A stretch of 64,000 bases of DNA. It comes from Grifola frondosa. Taxonomy: Eukaryota > Basidiomycota > Agaricomycetes > Polyporales > Grifolaceae. The translations under genes and the position numbers were made by a program. Of the stretch, positions 36,832-48,267 are shown one piece after another. The stretch's first letter is position 1, and each line of letters opens with the position of its first letter. Where the stretch lies: NCBI GenBank assembly GCA_001683735.1, contig LUGG01000007.1, forward strand, positions 310,001-374,000, read 5' to 3'. A model generated the notes under the pieces. It saw nothing but the letters and a program-made list of their open reading frames with translations, had not been told where the DNA came from and did not search any database.

Positions 36832-38167
36832 ATGGAGGCTGAGCCCAAGAAGGATGTCCAGCCATTCGAACCTTCCACCACCAAAGAGGCTATCATACCT
36901 ATCCCAGAGCCTCGCCTTTATGTCAAGGATGTGACTCGTTCCGGGGCAGTTATACCGCTACCGATAGGCTATCCTACGTTCGATGTTGTGGAAATACCTC
37001 GAGATCCTCCTTTTACTAATTCACTCCTATTCCCTGGGATCAAAGAGAAGATCTTCTCTCTCCAGGGTTTCCTGCCCCGTTCAACCCACCATTCCCACCT
37101 GTGTATCGCATAGATCGCGCCGAGGGTTTTGGACTTGCCATGTTTGCTACGACGGACATCAACACAGGCGACCTCATCGTCTGCGAGCGGCCACTTTTGG
37201 TGTATCCGAGTGTGATACCCGGATTCCTGGGCGCAACGCGACAAGAGGTTATCGAGCCTCTGCGTGTACTCGTTCAATCTATGAAACCAGAAATGCGTGC
37301 TGATTTTTATGCGCTGCACAACTGCAAAGGGCCCGAGGAGCCCTCGCGTATCGTAGGAATTACTAATACGAACTCGGTGTGGCTCGGCAAACTGCCGGGA
37401 TTTGACGAGGAAGAGTTTTGCGGGGTGTGCAAGGACATCTCCCGTGCCAACCATAGGTACGTACACCCAATCTGCCCATGTCCTCTTCGCACTAATGCCC
37501 TTTGCAGTTGCAGTCCGAATGCACTCTATCGCTGGGTTCTGGAATCGTTCACCTTCGAACTGCGTGCACGCCTGCCCATCCGCAACGGCGAGCAGATCAC
37601 GATCTCCTACAAAGAGGAGCTGGACATGCGTGCCAGCCGCCAGGCGGAGCTCCAGCTCAAGTACCATTTCAAATGTACCTGCCGATCCTGCTCGCTATCC
37701 GGCGCGGCATCGAAGGAGAGCGACCAACGCCGCCTTTACATCGCCAGAGCAAACGGGCTCTCTGAACAATTTGATGCCGAGCTGGAGATGTGGGCGCGCT
37801 CTCCGGACATGGCGGACGACGATGCGCTTATACGGGGGATCGGCTGTATTTGGAGGCATGCGACTTGGAACAGGCGTATAACAAGAATATGTGGGAGCGC
37901 TATGCTATCCGGGCGTGCAAGGCCTGCTGCGCATTGGGAGATGAGAAAGGCGCGAAGTATTGGGCGCGGAGGATCGGAGGGGTTGTGCGCTCCTCCATCG
38001 GCACGGACGGAGGGTGGAATGCTGTTGCGGATGCTCCACAGCGAACAGATTGGTGGAGGGCAAGGACGAAGGCAAAAGCAAAGGCGAAGGCTAAGGCAAA
38101 GGCAAAGTCAAAGGCAAAGACCCGCAGGTTGCCAGACGCAGACGTTGCCGAGAATCAGATGGTTTGA
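36832..38167 (+). CDS. SET-domain protein, SMYD-like (two apparent frameshifts)
   Basis: Putative lysine methyltransferase. Begins MEAEPKKDVQPFEPSTTKEA; the pre-SET part has TNSLLFPGIKEKIFSLQGF, then PAPFNPPFPPVYRIDRAEGF in another frame: one C appears missing at 37061-37073. The SET start is GLAMFATTDINTGDLIVCERPL. The core motif NHSCSPNALYRWV is rebuilt across the intron 37457-37507 (GTACGT...TGCAG), followed by NGEQITISYKEELDM and the post-SET cysteines FKCTCRSCS. At 37834-37838 a G5 run should be G6; the frame then continues as DRLYLEACDLEQAYNK and GDEKGAKYWARR, a helical C-terminal region usual in SMYD-like proteins. The tail (38065-38125) is a Lys/Ala repeat from imperfect AAGGCA hexamers. 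Substrate, histone or not, is unknown. Confidence 0.78.
38071..38121 (+). repeat. coding hexamer repeat (AAGGCA-like)
   Basis: Imperfect tandem hexamers encode alternating Lys-Ala near the C-terminus of the SET-domain protein. Probably a length-variable basic tail. Confidence 0.6.
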
Positions 38168-38390
38168 AACACTAATTCGAGTTTGCGCAACATTGGAGTG
38201 CTGGCAATGTCACGCCTAATGTAGAGCCATGAAATGTATGATGTCGGATCTTCTCAGTATCAAATAATATGTTGTATCATCCCATGTATTGTATTGTCTG
38301 TAATGCTCAGTTATACAGTCGACCAAAAAAGTATCCAGAACCTTCTCAGACGCAGAAAAATGTGTCCAAAACCCCCAAGTGTGGTGCAAT

Positions 38391-39795
38391 TCAGCATGCA
38401 TGCGCACCCTCTCTGAGGAGCCATCTAATGCCTTCTCGCAGCTCGCGATCAAGCTTCGCTGAAGCAGGCAATGTCGGGAACAACATATGGAATCCTGTGG
38501 AAGGCCAGGATAACTGTCGAAGCACTTCAGAATGCATATCTCCGAATAAAATAATACTTACACATCAATTTTTGTCTTGACGCCGGACTCTCTCAAAACC
38601 TTCTCATAGAGTAGCCCATCATCCCGTAGCGGATCGAATGTCATGACTTGCAGGTAAGCCGCAGCAAGACCCTTGTGTGATGGGTACAACAAAGGAGATA
38701 TCTCCGGGTCTTCCGGAGGCGCTTGAAGACGGCCTGTCATAGTGCACGCAATTAGTAGAGAATATAAAAGAAAATAATGGGATCTGCGTACGAGCAATTT
38801 TCTCTATTTCACGACGATTAAGTATCGGCGCATCTTTGTTCTCCTCCATCGCTAGAAGCTCCGCTTTATATCTATTTATTGAAAATGAGCATTTTTTGAA
38901 AATGCAAGGGATTACCACACTTTACTTCTCTGGATAACCGTGAAGATGCACCGTCATCGGAGCCTGCATCACCTGGCCGGTTACTCTCTTCTCTTTGAAG
39001 AACGGATCTTCAAGTGCGCGATGAGCGAGCACTGCAGCTAAATTTGCACCGGCAGATAAACCGGCGACGATAAAGCCTCGTGACAGTGATGCATGCAGAG
39101 CTGCAGCATTGTTTGCTACCTGATAATTTAAGACGTAAATCACAGCGATGGAATTGCCAGATGTATCAATTTTCATACCCATTTCAACGCAGCATAACAA
39201 TCGTTCAAGCCGGCGGGGAAAGGATGCTCGGGAGCCAGCCTACCCGACGTTGAGCTTCAACATATGGGTCTGAAGCAAACAATGTTACTATACGAACCTG
39301 TACTCAACGTTGACGATCGAGATCTGGAGATCTACGCAGAGGATTCTGAGATAAAAGTCGTCCGTATCGATATTTCCCACAGTCCATCCTACAACGAATG
39401 TTAACAGCAATTGTATAGCAAAACTCGAGAAAATTCGGGATATAGCAGCGTCTGACATACCTCCTCCGTGCATCCAGAATAAAACCGGGAATGATGTGTC
39501 CGCCTGAGCGCCAGCGGGTGTTGGTATCACGCAACGTACAGTGATTTCTCCACCATCTACGGGGACCTTATGGTCCTCAACACGGTATTCTGTTTCTACG
39601 CAGTATGTTTAGCATGTTAAACTAATGAGATGTCTTCGATGCTAATCAGAACTCACCTGAAGGTAGAGAACGCGCGTTAAAATTGGCATACACAGAAAGA
39701 ACCACGTTAAAGCGGTCCCGTATAACTAGAACATCGTCGGTTTCAGGCGGCGGCGGAGGCAGTTGGGCCAGGAGCGCGGCAAATTCTGGATCCAT
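38391..39795 (-). CDS. alpha/beta hydrolase (HSL/arylesterase type, apparent frameshift)
   Basis: Esterase or lipase of the hormone-sensitive-lipase-like fold. Starts MDPEFAALLAQLPPPPPETD at 39795. The oxyanion-hole motif FWMHGGGW is joined across an intron near 39465. VNVEYR follows, then the nucleophile elbow GLSAGANLAA (about 39055; serine in GxSxG) and QAPMTVHL. LQVMTFDPLRDDG (about 38630) holds the likely acid. Near 38489-38500 the sequence goes from YPGLP to GFHMLFPTLPAS only if one base is restored; the histidine of GFH is the third member of the triad. The C-terminus is REGAHAC at 38391. No signal peptide, so probably intracellular. Convergent with the SET gene. Confidence 0.82.
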
Positions 39796-40496
39796 CGCGA
39801 TGGTACAGGCTACAAATGTGAGTGCTAGTAGGCGCTAGTGAGCAATGCTGAACTTGGGCTTAAAGTCTTAGACCTTTAAGGCTGAGTTGTTTGTCATTAT
39901 TGATAACACATTTACCATGATCGACATATCATGAGAATGCCGGCCAAGTGAAGCCGGAGGGAGTGAGCGACTGAACACTGCGGTGGATCACTGCGGTTGG
40001 TGGTGCAGGAGGCAGACTAGCCACATGCGGTGGCACCGATGCCGACCGATTCCGTAGCTGTGCCATGTCATTTTTGACAAAACCTCTTAGATACATGTAG
40101 TACTTTGATCAAACGCTAGCGAGCCTTGCGGAGACCGCAGCGAGAGTACGCGAGCAGGAGGTGGCAGATATGTATCGGGGACCCTATTTTTTTCTTTCCT
40201 CCAGTGATCCACCACCAGCCTCTTTGATTCGGAATCCCCGTGTGCGAGAACACCTTGAGGGCCTCCGAAGCGTGAAGTGTGCCTTAGGAACTCTACGACA
40301 TTTATTCGACCCGAAGCTTCACTCAGGATCCACCTATACCTCTCGGCAGCTAGCACTGGGTCTAACCACCCTGTATTTACACGCATCTTCTTGAAAGTAA
40401 AGTTCTCAATGTATTGCGTGAAAATTCAAATTCAACTATGGTACAAACTACGCAATGGTCTTAAGGCCATATCACTGGTTCAAATGGTGTGAGCTG
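39796..40496. other. intergenic region
   Basis: About 700 bases between two minus-strand genes: the hydrolase promoter on the left and the 3' end of the ankyrin gene on the right. Open frames here (40087-40386 and 40455-40703) show no family features. Confidence 0.4.
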
Positions 40497-43400
40497 TCAG
40501 ACATCATCGTTGTTGAAGGGACTGATCCTCGGCCATTCCGACCAAATCGAAAGGATATTCCTCGACTTCTCGAGCTCCTCCTTGTTCTCTTCAACTTCTA
40601 CAGCGAGGCCGTCGTCCATTTCTGGAGTAAATGTATGCGCCACATGGCGGGAACGGTCCAAGCTATTGGTGACGGATCGATGGACATCAATGAGATGTAC
40701 TAGTCGTCGACCACCGGGTCGAGCGCGCACGATATCTTGTAGATATGCGAGTGTCTTCGACGGAGAATTGGTATCTTCTATCTCAGTGATATTCTCGCCC
40801 TTCGCTTGCGCTTCGGCGGCAGCCATAGAGGCCTTGGCTTCCTCTGCAGCTTTCGCGTCGACGAGTGCCGTCTCCATCTTGTCCGCGAACGCCAGTAGTT
40901 CCGTGGCCAGCTTTGTACCGCTACGCAGCCTACCCTCGGAGAGTAAGTCAGCGACCGTCGTTCTGAACTTCTGAACCTCAGCTTCTTGCTTCTGGATGTC
41001 GAAGTCAGTGGGCGATATGAAAGTATGAAGCTGTCGTCTAGCTGTGGAACTAGTGTCATGTTGGCGGGGAAGCCCCGGATGGTCTTGTGGGTGGTCTTGT
41101 ATTGCAGGTCACGGCTGACAGCGATCTCCAGGGGAGTATTACCGACAGCATCTTCCATGTGGAGAGCCTCATCAGGGCCAGCATTTCCAATGAGACGAAC
41201 AATCTCTGCGGAGCCCTGCTTGACAGCGATGTGCAAAGCGGTGGATCCGTTAACATCACGTAGGAGGAAGGAAGACACCTTGGCGTCGAGCAACCTTCGT
41301 ATTTGATCAACTTTCTTACGCTTTACCAAGATATGGAGAGGCTTTTAAAAATTATGTGAGCGACGTACAGGAGGGATGAGGTTGACAAACGCACCGTATT
41401 AAGAGCTGTCTTCGATTGCTGAAGAAGCAGTCGTTCCGTGACATCCTGAGGTAATTTGTGAAGAACATGCTTGAACAAGGTCGCATGCTGACTCGAAGTC
41501 CAGGCGCAGAGAAGGTGATAAATATTCCATCTGAAGGTGACGCGATATATGAGTGACTGGCGTTCAGCTATGGGAGATGACATACCCGCGGTGATCTACC
41601 TCGATCGGCGACACACCCTTGGCGAGCAGATAATCGAATAACGCAGGACTGCACCCCCAATTTGCAGCAGCCAAGATGTGGTTGAAGCCCACATAATTGA
41701 TCCTAATATGCCTGCCTTAGTCGATTAGAGGTAATACATTGTGTAAGACTCACCGAGCAGTCAGCGCATTTTTAATTGCCGGTACTTGAAGTGCAGCAAC
41801 AGCCTCAAGAACGGATAACTTGTCACCGATCACCGCTGCCGTATACACAGACTCATTCAGGGGACCGAGCGACCAGCCAAGCCACGCCGGGAGCTGCCCT
41901 GCAAGATTTGATACTCGGCGGAGCTGTTGCGCACGTTCATCGCTTTGCGTGGACGCGTAGTACTGATAAGCAGCGAGCGGGCGATCAGTTGCAAGGTATT
42001 GCACGACATCCAATGCGCCCTCCTTTGCGGCCTGCCAAACGATTGGAGGAATGTAACTGTTATCTTCTTGCGGAGCATTCGGGTCGATCTTCTTGATGAG
42101 ATCCTTCCTCTTCTTTCCGTGTACATTCAGCCCTAGATAGACCTTGCTGGATAACAGCCTCTTCTGTTTGACATCGTCTTGCTCATCTTCAACTTCAGAG
42201 GGAAGGCTGATGCCAAGACCAGTGCAGCGAATCAACTCATCTAGCATTGCGGGGCGGTCGTGCTCAATGATCAATTGTAGCGTCTGCGCAGACAGTGGGA
42301 GAGGCGTCGGCAGCGTTCGATGCATGTCGGCGATCTGCACGAAAGCCTCCAAATCGTCGTCGATGATGGCCTTGAGGAGAACGGGTCCGACAAATTTCGA
42401 TTCACCGTCTTCGCCCAGATAAGTTGCATTTGAGTGCTGCAGCATTTTCGATGGAGGCGTGGTAGTGGCGACACCAGAAGAACGCTTCGCTATGTCGGTA
42501 AAGTCCATGGGGGTTATGGGGGTTTCATCAATTTCCATGTCCGCATCATCGTCATCGTCCATTAATTCTGGTTCATGAACAACTAGGGAAAGAATAGATT
42601 CATTAGAGGCCACAGAAATAACTGCAGCCATATCTGACCTAGAGTAAGGTTCTTCGTCTCGAACTTCTCGACCTTGGATTCCTCGGATTTATACTGAGCG
42701 TTAGCGATGGCAAGAATAAGTCGTGCAGTATCCCAGTGGCGGTATTGAAGAGCCAAAAAGAGCGGAGTGCATCCTGGATAGACATAGATCAGGTTGACGT
42801 GGGAAGGCTTGAGAAATCAAACTGACCTGTATTGCTCCCGAACTCTACTGCGATCTGCAAAGCCTCGCCGTCTTTCGAAAGACAGAGCTTCTCGATCCTC
42901 GCATTGTCGCCAGCCGCGCAAGCGTCGAATAATTCATCGTACTGTTCAATCAAATGTCCCGAAGCTTGGAAGCTAGCATACATGCCGGAGAATCGGTAGT
43001 ATGTGTATTCAGTTTCAGGTCGCTTGTAGTTATGAATGCCTCCGAAAGGGAACGTATTCGGATCCGCCTTGTCCTCGGGATAGAGTTCATCCCAAGTCTT
43101 TGCACCGTTGGCCGTCAACAGCGCCTCGATCTTGGTGAGATATTCCTTCGACTTGAGCATTGCTTCCTTCTTGCTCTCGTCGGAGTATCGACCGGTGACA
43201 GTATGAACTGTCCTTACCTTGAGAATATGTCTTGCCAAGTCGCCTTTCCATCCGGGGGTAGACGACATTGCTCGAAGCTTGGGGTCCTTCTCCTCTTGCT
43301 CCTCCTCGGAGAGCTCGTTCAGCTGCTTTGCGACTTCCTGGAGCTGACAGCGCACCCATTCGACCAGGCTCCTGTGGTGTCGCTTATCGTTAGAGAGGTA

Positions 43401-46400
43401 TGCCTTCTTCGTGCCTATGTTGATGTCTGCACCAAGCGCAACGAGCAGTTCGGCAACGTCGTCATGTTTCGCAATAGCTGTCTCAATTGCTGAGACGGCA
43501 CAGGTCTGCCACTTCAGTCTATTCCGTTGTGACTTCCTGTGCAACGCTTGGGTCAGAACGTACGTCCGCCTCAGGCTCGAAGTGCATTACCTTTGGTCCT
43601 GTGCTTTGTTAATATCCTCCTCCGTCGCGATCAACTTCCCGCCAAAGGCAAGCAACACAGCCAATGCAGAGTGGCTTCCCACAACGATGGCGGAGACGAC
43701 TGGGAACGTCATCATAAAGTTCTGATGGACATACGGAGTATTGATGACAGCCTTTGCGTTAGGGTCGGAGCTCAGGATGGTCGACAAGAGTTTAGCTTTG
43801 CCAGCGCAGGCAATTCGATGGAATATGGTGAGAAGATCTTCGTCTGCCTCGGAAGAGATAGCGCCGCCAGCTAAAAGCTTCTTGGCAACTTTACATGCAG
43901 CGTCGTCATCGGTCGTTAGAACAGTAAGAGTCAGCGGATGTTGATACTCGGTCATGCGGCCGTTCGCTTTTGTGACAAGCTTCGGGTCAGCGCCAGCAGC
44001 CAAGAGTTCGCCCGTGACGGCGGTGGACCCAAATACCACTGCGTATTGCAACGGAGTGAACGCTAAGTCCCAGTCGGGCGCGTTTACGTCCAGGACATCC
44101 AGAACATCTTTCTCGTCTTCCGGTATCTGGCTATCATCGGCGACAGGCGGCTTCTCCTCAGTCTTTTTGGGCCTCTTCTCGCCGTCGTCCTCGCCAGTTG
44201 ACCAGTCGTCTTCGCTGCTGTTCTCTTCATTTCCTTCTCCGTCGTTGTGGTGCGCCTCGCCTTCGTCCACATCCATCTTGGCATCAGCGACTTTCTCCTT
44301 GGCATGTTTTGCCGTTGTTTCTTCCTCCTCCTTCGCTTTCTCGGCATTGATCGCGCTCCGCTCGAGAAGCTTTCGCACCACGGCAGGCAAATCGAGTTCG
44401 GCTGCCAAGTGTAGCGCGGTTCTTCCATCGACCAGACGCGAAGTTAGCCGCGCCCCAGCATCGACGAGATCACAGGCAATCTCCTCGGCTTTGGACAGGA
44501 TCGCGATTTGCAACGGGGTTCGTCCGACATGGTCTCTGCGCTGGAGGTCCGTTCCCTTCTCCTGGATGATTCGAGACACTGTGCTTCTGTCCTCACTGAC
44601 GATCGCATTGAACAGCTTCTCGGTGGGACCTATGTAAGCTTGTTCTGCCCATTCGCCGACGTCGACGGGTTTAAAACTGCCAGACGTGCTCTGACGTCCT
44701 GGATCCTCTTGAACGAATCTAAGAAGCTGGTCAAAAATAGAAGAGGCATGAAGAAAGCAGAGACATACTCGACACGACCTCTGATATAGGAATTGTCCTC
44801 TGCTTCTTGTAATTTTTTCTCTTCGTCCGTTGCTGGAGCAACACAATACTGTGTCAAAAATGTTAGCACGCGGTTATTCTCGGGTCGTCGTATCACCACG
44901 TACCTCGCAACAATCACTGAGGCATTCATCGATTGTCCCGAAAAATGCGGGGTGACGGTGAAGTTTCCGATCCTTGTTCTTCGGATTGAATGGGGCTATT
45001 CATTATGGTTCAGAGTGAGCTGAGCGGAGGATACTTGGTTAACTTACAATTCATGCCCAAATCCTATTTGGCCATGAGACTTAGATAAGAGGCATGACGG
45101 AGATAAGAGCAAGAATCACGGACCGTCTGATACACCAACTTCTCGATGCGCCTCGCATCCCACCCAGGACCATAGGGAATGTGGAGGGATACAACATCGT
45201 AGTCATTCATTTCCAGCCCGCCGAGGTCCATGTTTGCCTTCAAATCGCCCTTGAGCTTCTTCCCGAAGCGACGAGCCCATCCTCCTTCGACGTCGGGGCG
45301 AGCGCGGAGAGAGCGACGATCTGTAAGATACCTATAGCGGGTGTCTGCATCCATGAGTTTCTCCAGGACGAGCAGCCGCGCAAGGCCCTGCACGCGCGCA
45401 ATGGACCGTTCGAAGATCTGATATTTCCATCATGAATATAGCTCCTCAGGCCATGATTCACACTGGGAAATGCTCACCGTAGGATCGATGTCGTCACGCC
45501 TGAGAGAGGGAACGTATACCTCAAAGTCTCTTGTTGAGTACTTCGTTAACCGGACTTCGTACGAGGGGGACGACGCGTCATGTCCACGGTGTTGCACTGT
45601 CGCATCATGGCGACGATGGCACGCGGATTCGCCCACACGCGCTCGCCGTCATACGCACAGCAGGGCGCGTCAACATCGAAACCAGCAAGGATCTCCGCCG
45701 GGGAGCGGTACAAACGCAGAACGATTGCACGGACCTATAGGGAAACTGCGAGTGGATGGACACCGCGTGCTTCGTGCGTACGCAAGTGACATCCCACGGC
45801 ACTGAATCACGGACGGCTTCGTAAATCGTGTGCATCTTAGCCTCGGCCTCCTCCGGGGTCAACCCATAGAGGAAAAGGTCGACGTCAGAGGTCGGAAATG
45901 CCCTGTTGTGGAAATACTTCCTCATGGTCCTCTTCGAAGCTTTGGCGTACTCCGGCAATGGTGTAAGACAAGCTTGAACGGCACCACCAGCGGCCATAAC
46001 GTTGCTCCAGTCGACCAGCTGTGACACAGACCCTTCAGTGAAGATGGCCCAGTTCTTCTTGAACTCGTCCAAACTGGATACTATGCAGGGTGCGCCCTCC
46101 TCACGACGCCGGCCCTCAGGTAGCGGCATAATGTGCTTGGCCGATAGGTCGGCTTCGTCTGCGACAATCCGGGCTCGCGTTTTGCGAATGTCATCAGGCG
46201 CGTCGAATACGTCGACGAGTCCGACATGATTGTCGTTCAGACGGTTGGCGGTCTTGTCGGTGGCGAACAGCTTGCGCAATTCCGCCTCATCGTCCAACGA
46301 TGGCTGCAAGGCTAGCGATAACGCATCCGTGGCTCCAGGGCCAGGAGGTAGCTGGGCAATACGGGACAAGAACGCTTGAGCTTCGGGTGTTTGTGGCATC

Positions 46401-46402
46401 AT
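40497..46402 (-). CDS. giant ankyrin-repeat protein with nucleotidyltransferase-like N-terminus
   Basis: About 1,700 residues. The start is set at 46402 (MMPQTPEAQAFLSRIAQ) because a TATA box lies at 46484-46491; the longer frame from 46465 would begin upstream of the transcription start. N-terminal domain (45400-46050): MAAGGAVQACL, then FPTSDVDLFLYGLTPEEAEA, KHAVSIHSQFPYRSVQ, RLYRSPAEILAGFDVDAPC and SPSYEVRLTKYSTRDFEVYV. GG followed by DxD and a later acidic FDVD strand resembles a polymerase-beta-type nucleotidyltransferase. Then come clusters of ankyrin repeats (GRTPLQIAILSKAEEIACDL, GRTALHLAAELDLPAVVRKL, FTPLQYAVVFGSTAV, GSTALHIAVKQGSAEIVRLI) with acidic spacers near 44200 and 42560. The C-terminus is a coiled-coil-like AADL/AEEAKASMAAAEAQAK region ending at 40497. 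Three single-base losses are apparent (41011-41025, 45562-45573, 45721-45730). The ankyrin call is sure; the catalytic call is inference. Confidence 0.82.
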
Positions 46403-46463
46403 ACAAAATCGCGCTATGAAAACAGTTGAAGAGACAAGTGATGTGGGACGTAACCTGGATATC

Positions 46464-46904
46464 ATCTCGTTCTCAACGACGCGCTTTTATAGACACTGTT
46501 GCCGCCGAGAGTAATGGTGTCGTTACGCCGAGGTGAGAAGCCACGCATACTCCCACCTCGAGTCAATCGCGACATTTTGGGAACCCGCTGCGCAAGCGCC
46601 TTCCCGACTTCAAAAAACATTGAGCGAGGCTTCTTCAGGAAATTCCCGCCGTCCATCCCTTGAAATGACTCGACCCGACGGTCCCCGACGACCCAGCCGA
46701 CACCGCCTCCGAGTCATTGATGTCAGGCTTCGCGTGATGATCGTTCCTCGTAGCAACCTCAGATGTCGCATGATCATTCACGAGGACATCGCTCGGTGCC
46801 GCATCCAGAACCGCGCCACATGAGGTCAATGCTTCAGCTTGCTTCAGTTGGAATTGTTTCTGTGAAGATTGGTTGCTGGTAAGTGCAAAAATAACACATA
46901 ACAC
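46464..46904 (-). CDS. hypothetical C-terminal coding piece
   Basis: Two overlapping minus-strand frames look like one protein with a one-base break near 46650: TSCGAVLDAAPSDVLVND... to GTVGSSHFKG, then MDGGNFLKKPRSMFFEVGKA and a basic tail ending about 46464. The second piece contains the TATA box of the ankyrin gene. No domain known. It could be the 3' end of an otherwise unseen gene or chance. Confidence 0.25.
46484..46491 (-). promoter_or_regulatory. TATA box of the ankyrin gene
   Basis: The minus strand reads TATAAAAG, 82-89 bases upstream of the ATG at 46402. It favours the internal start over the one at 46465, which would be only 19 bases from the box. Confidence 0.55.
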
Positions 46905-48267
46905 TTAATCTTTCATTATTTGTCTCTATTTGCTGCTAAGTACTCTGCGTATGGTCGTCACGTCCTCAAGACAGGCTATCACGGAGTTACTTATACGGCA
47001 ACGATTTGGTACCTGTGCATATTTGCGACAGTACTGTTGCAAAGGCTATTTACTACTTCCATCAGCTTTATAGTGAGCTGCGAAGGCCAAATATCATTAT
47101 CGAGGACGGCGATGAGAAAGACCGCATCCGGTTGATCGACCAGGGAAGACTCGAGAGGTATGGAACCCGCTGCGTCTCTTCAGTGCTAGTCGTGCTGGAT
47201 GGGCGGATGGAATTAAGGAATATGGGTTCGTTACGAAGGGTCACGATTTGGACATGTTAAAGAAATTACGCCAGTAGGACAGCTGTACGCCGAGACATGC
47301 TTACTTATATTCGATGTTCATAGGAAGTTCGTTAGGATTGCATATGTACAGTTAGTTCCGAAACCTCATTATATCCAATCCGGTGCTCTAGTACTCATTT
47401 CACTTTATTAACGTCCACCGATGCGGTGCTGATTGCATCCTGGATGCCGACAGAACTATTATGCACGCATTTTTGGTTCGCGAAGACGCATGGAAGCAGG
47501 GCACACAGGTTCCGGAAGATATCTCACCTTCCCAAAGCTGTTCACAAGACATGCCTTTCACAATGCCGTGTCTTCTCCTCGAATCGGGCCGTGCTGCGGA
47601 GACTGACACGTTGAAACTCGTGGTGAACAACCTTGTATATGTAACACATTCGGGGGTGAGTCATTCAATCGTACGTGGTTCACTGACATCCCAAAGTCCA
47701 CCCCTTCTCGTTGAAATTCATCCCTATGCCCACCCGTGCTGCCAGGAAATCTGATTGCTGGACAGTCTGACATCTGTGCGTATATACGTCGCCACTGATT
47801 TGGCGTGTAATCTTCAAAGTCGACAATCGTATTCAAATTCAAATCGCGTTTATAATGGTCGGCGTCCGAAGCTCCGCAGGCGCTCCGATGATGTTCGAAG
47901 GAGAGTTTTACGCGCAAAATCGGTGGATAATTGGAGAAATATATGTGAACATCATGTAGCTCATCCATTACTGGATATTTATGTGTCGGATAATTTGTTC
48001 AGTCAGTACTTATTTGAGAAGCCAAGAAACGACGTGGTTTGGCGAACCACACAACCCGAATTTGGACAGACACAATTGTGCTGACTAATCTGGCCGGCAC
48101 AGCAACTGACGGTCTTAACGCCTTAATCAGTGACCACAGCCTCCCCGTCCCAGAGCGCCATTCCATTGCAGCTGGCTGGTGGTGGTTTCGTCTTATAACC
48201 ACATCCTTAACCTCCCTCTCTTTTCTGTATCTTCTACCTGATCCCCTACGCCTGCATCGACGTGACG
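46905..48267. other. long weakly coding stretch
   Basis: About 1.36 kb without a firm gene. A plus-strand frame at 47006-47260 contains RRPNIIIEDGDEKDRIRLID, which faintly recalls the catalytic-loop to DFG part of fungal kinase-like proteins (N, then RLIDF) but lacks HxD. The rest, including open frames around 47461-47754, has no recognisable signal. The end carries the 5' leader of the TMEM184 gene. Confidence 0.3.

Noticed and set aside
37000..37065. Possible intron in the SET gene ending at CTCTCCAG, with a TACTAAT-like branch site
   Set aside because: It would remove the conserved FPGIKEKIF motif and no donor in the right phase exists. A missing base explains the frame change better.
38071..38121. 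Hexamer repeat considered as a microsatellite unrelated to coding
   Set aside because: It is in frame with the SET protein C-terminus and codes Lys-Ala, so it is part of the gene.
47006..47260. Kinase-like motif (NIIIEDGDE...RLID)
   Set aside because: HxD catalytic-loop histidine and glycine loop are absent and the similarity is too short. Mentioned within the intergenic entry only.
47558..47968. 136-codon minus-strand open frame
   Set aside because: No domain, no promoter signal, composition not different from other chance frames around it.
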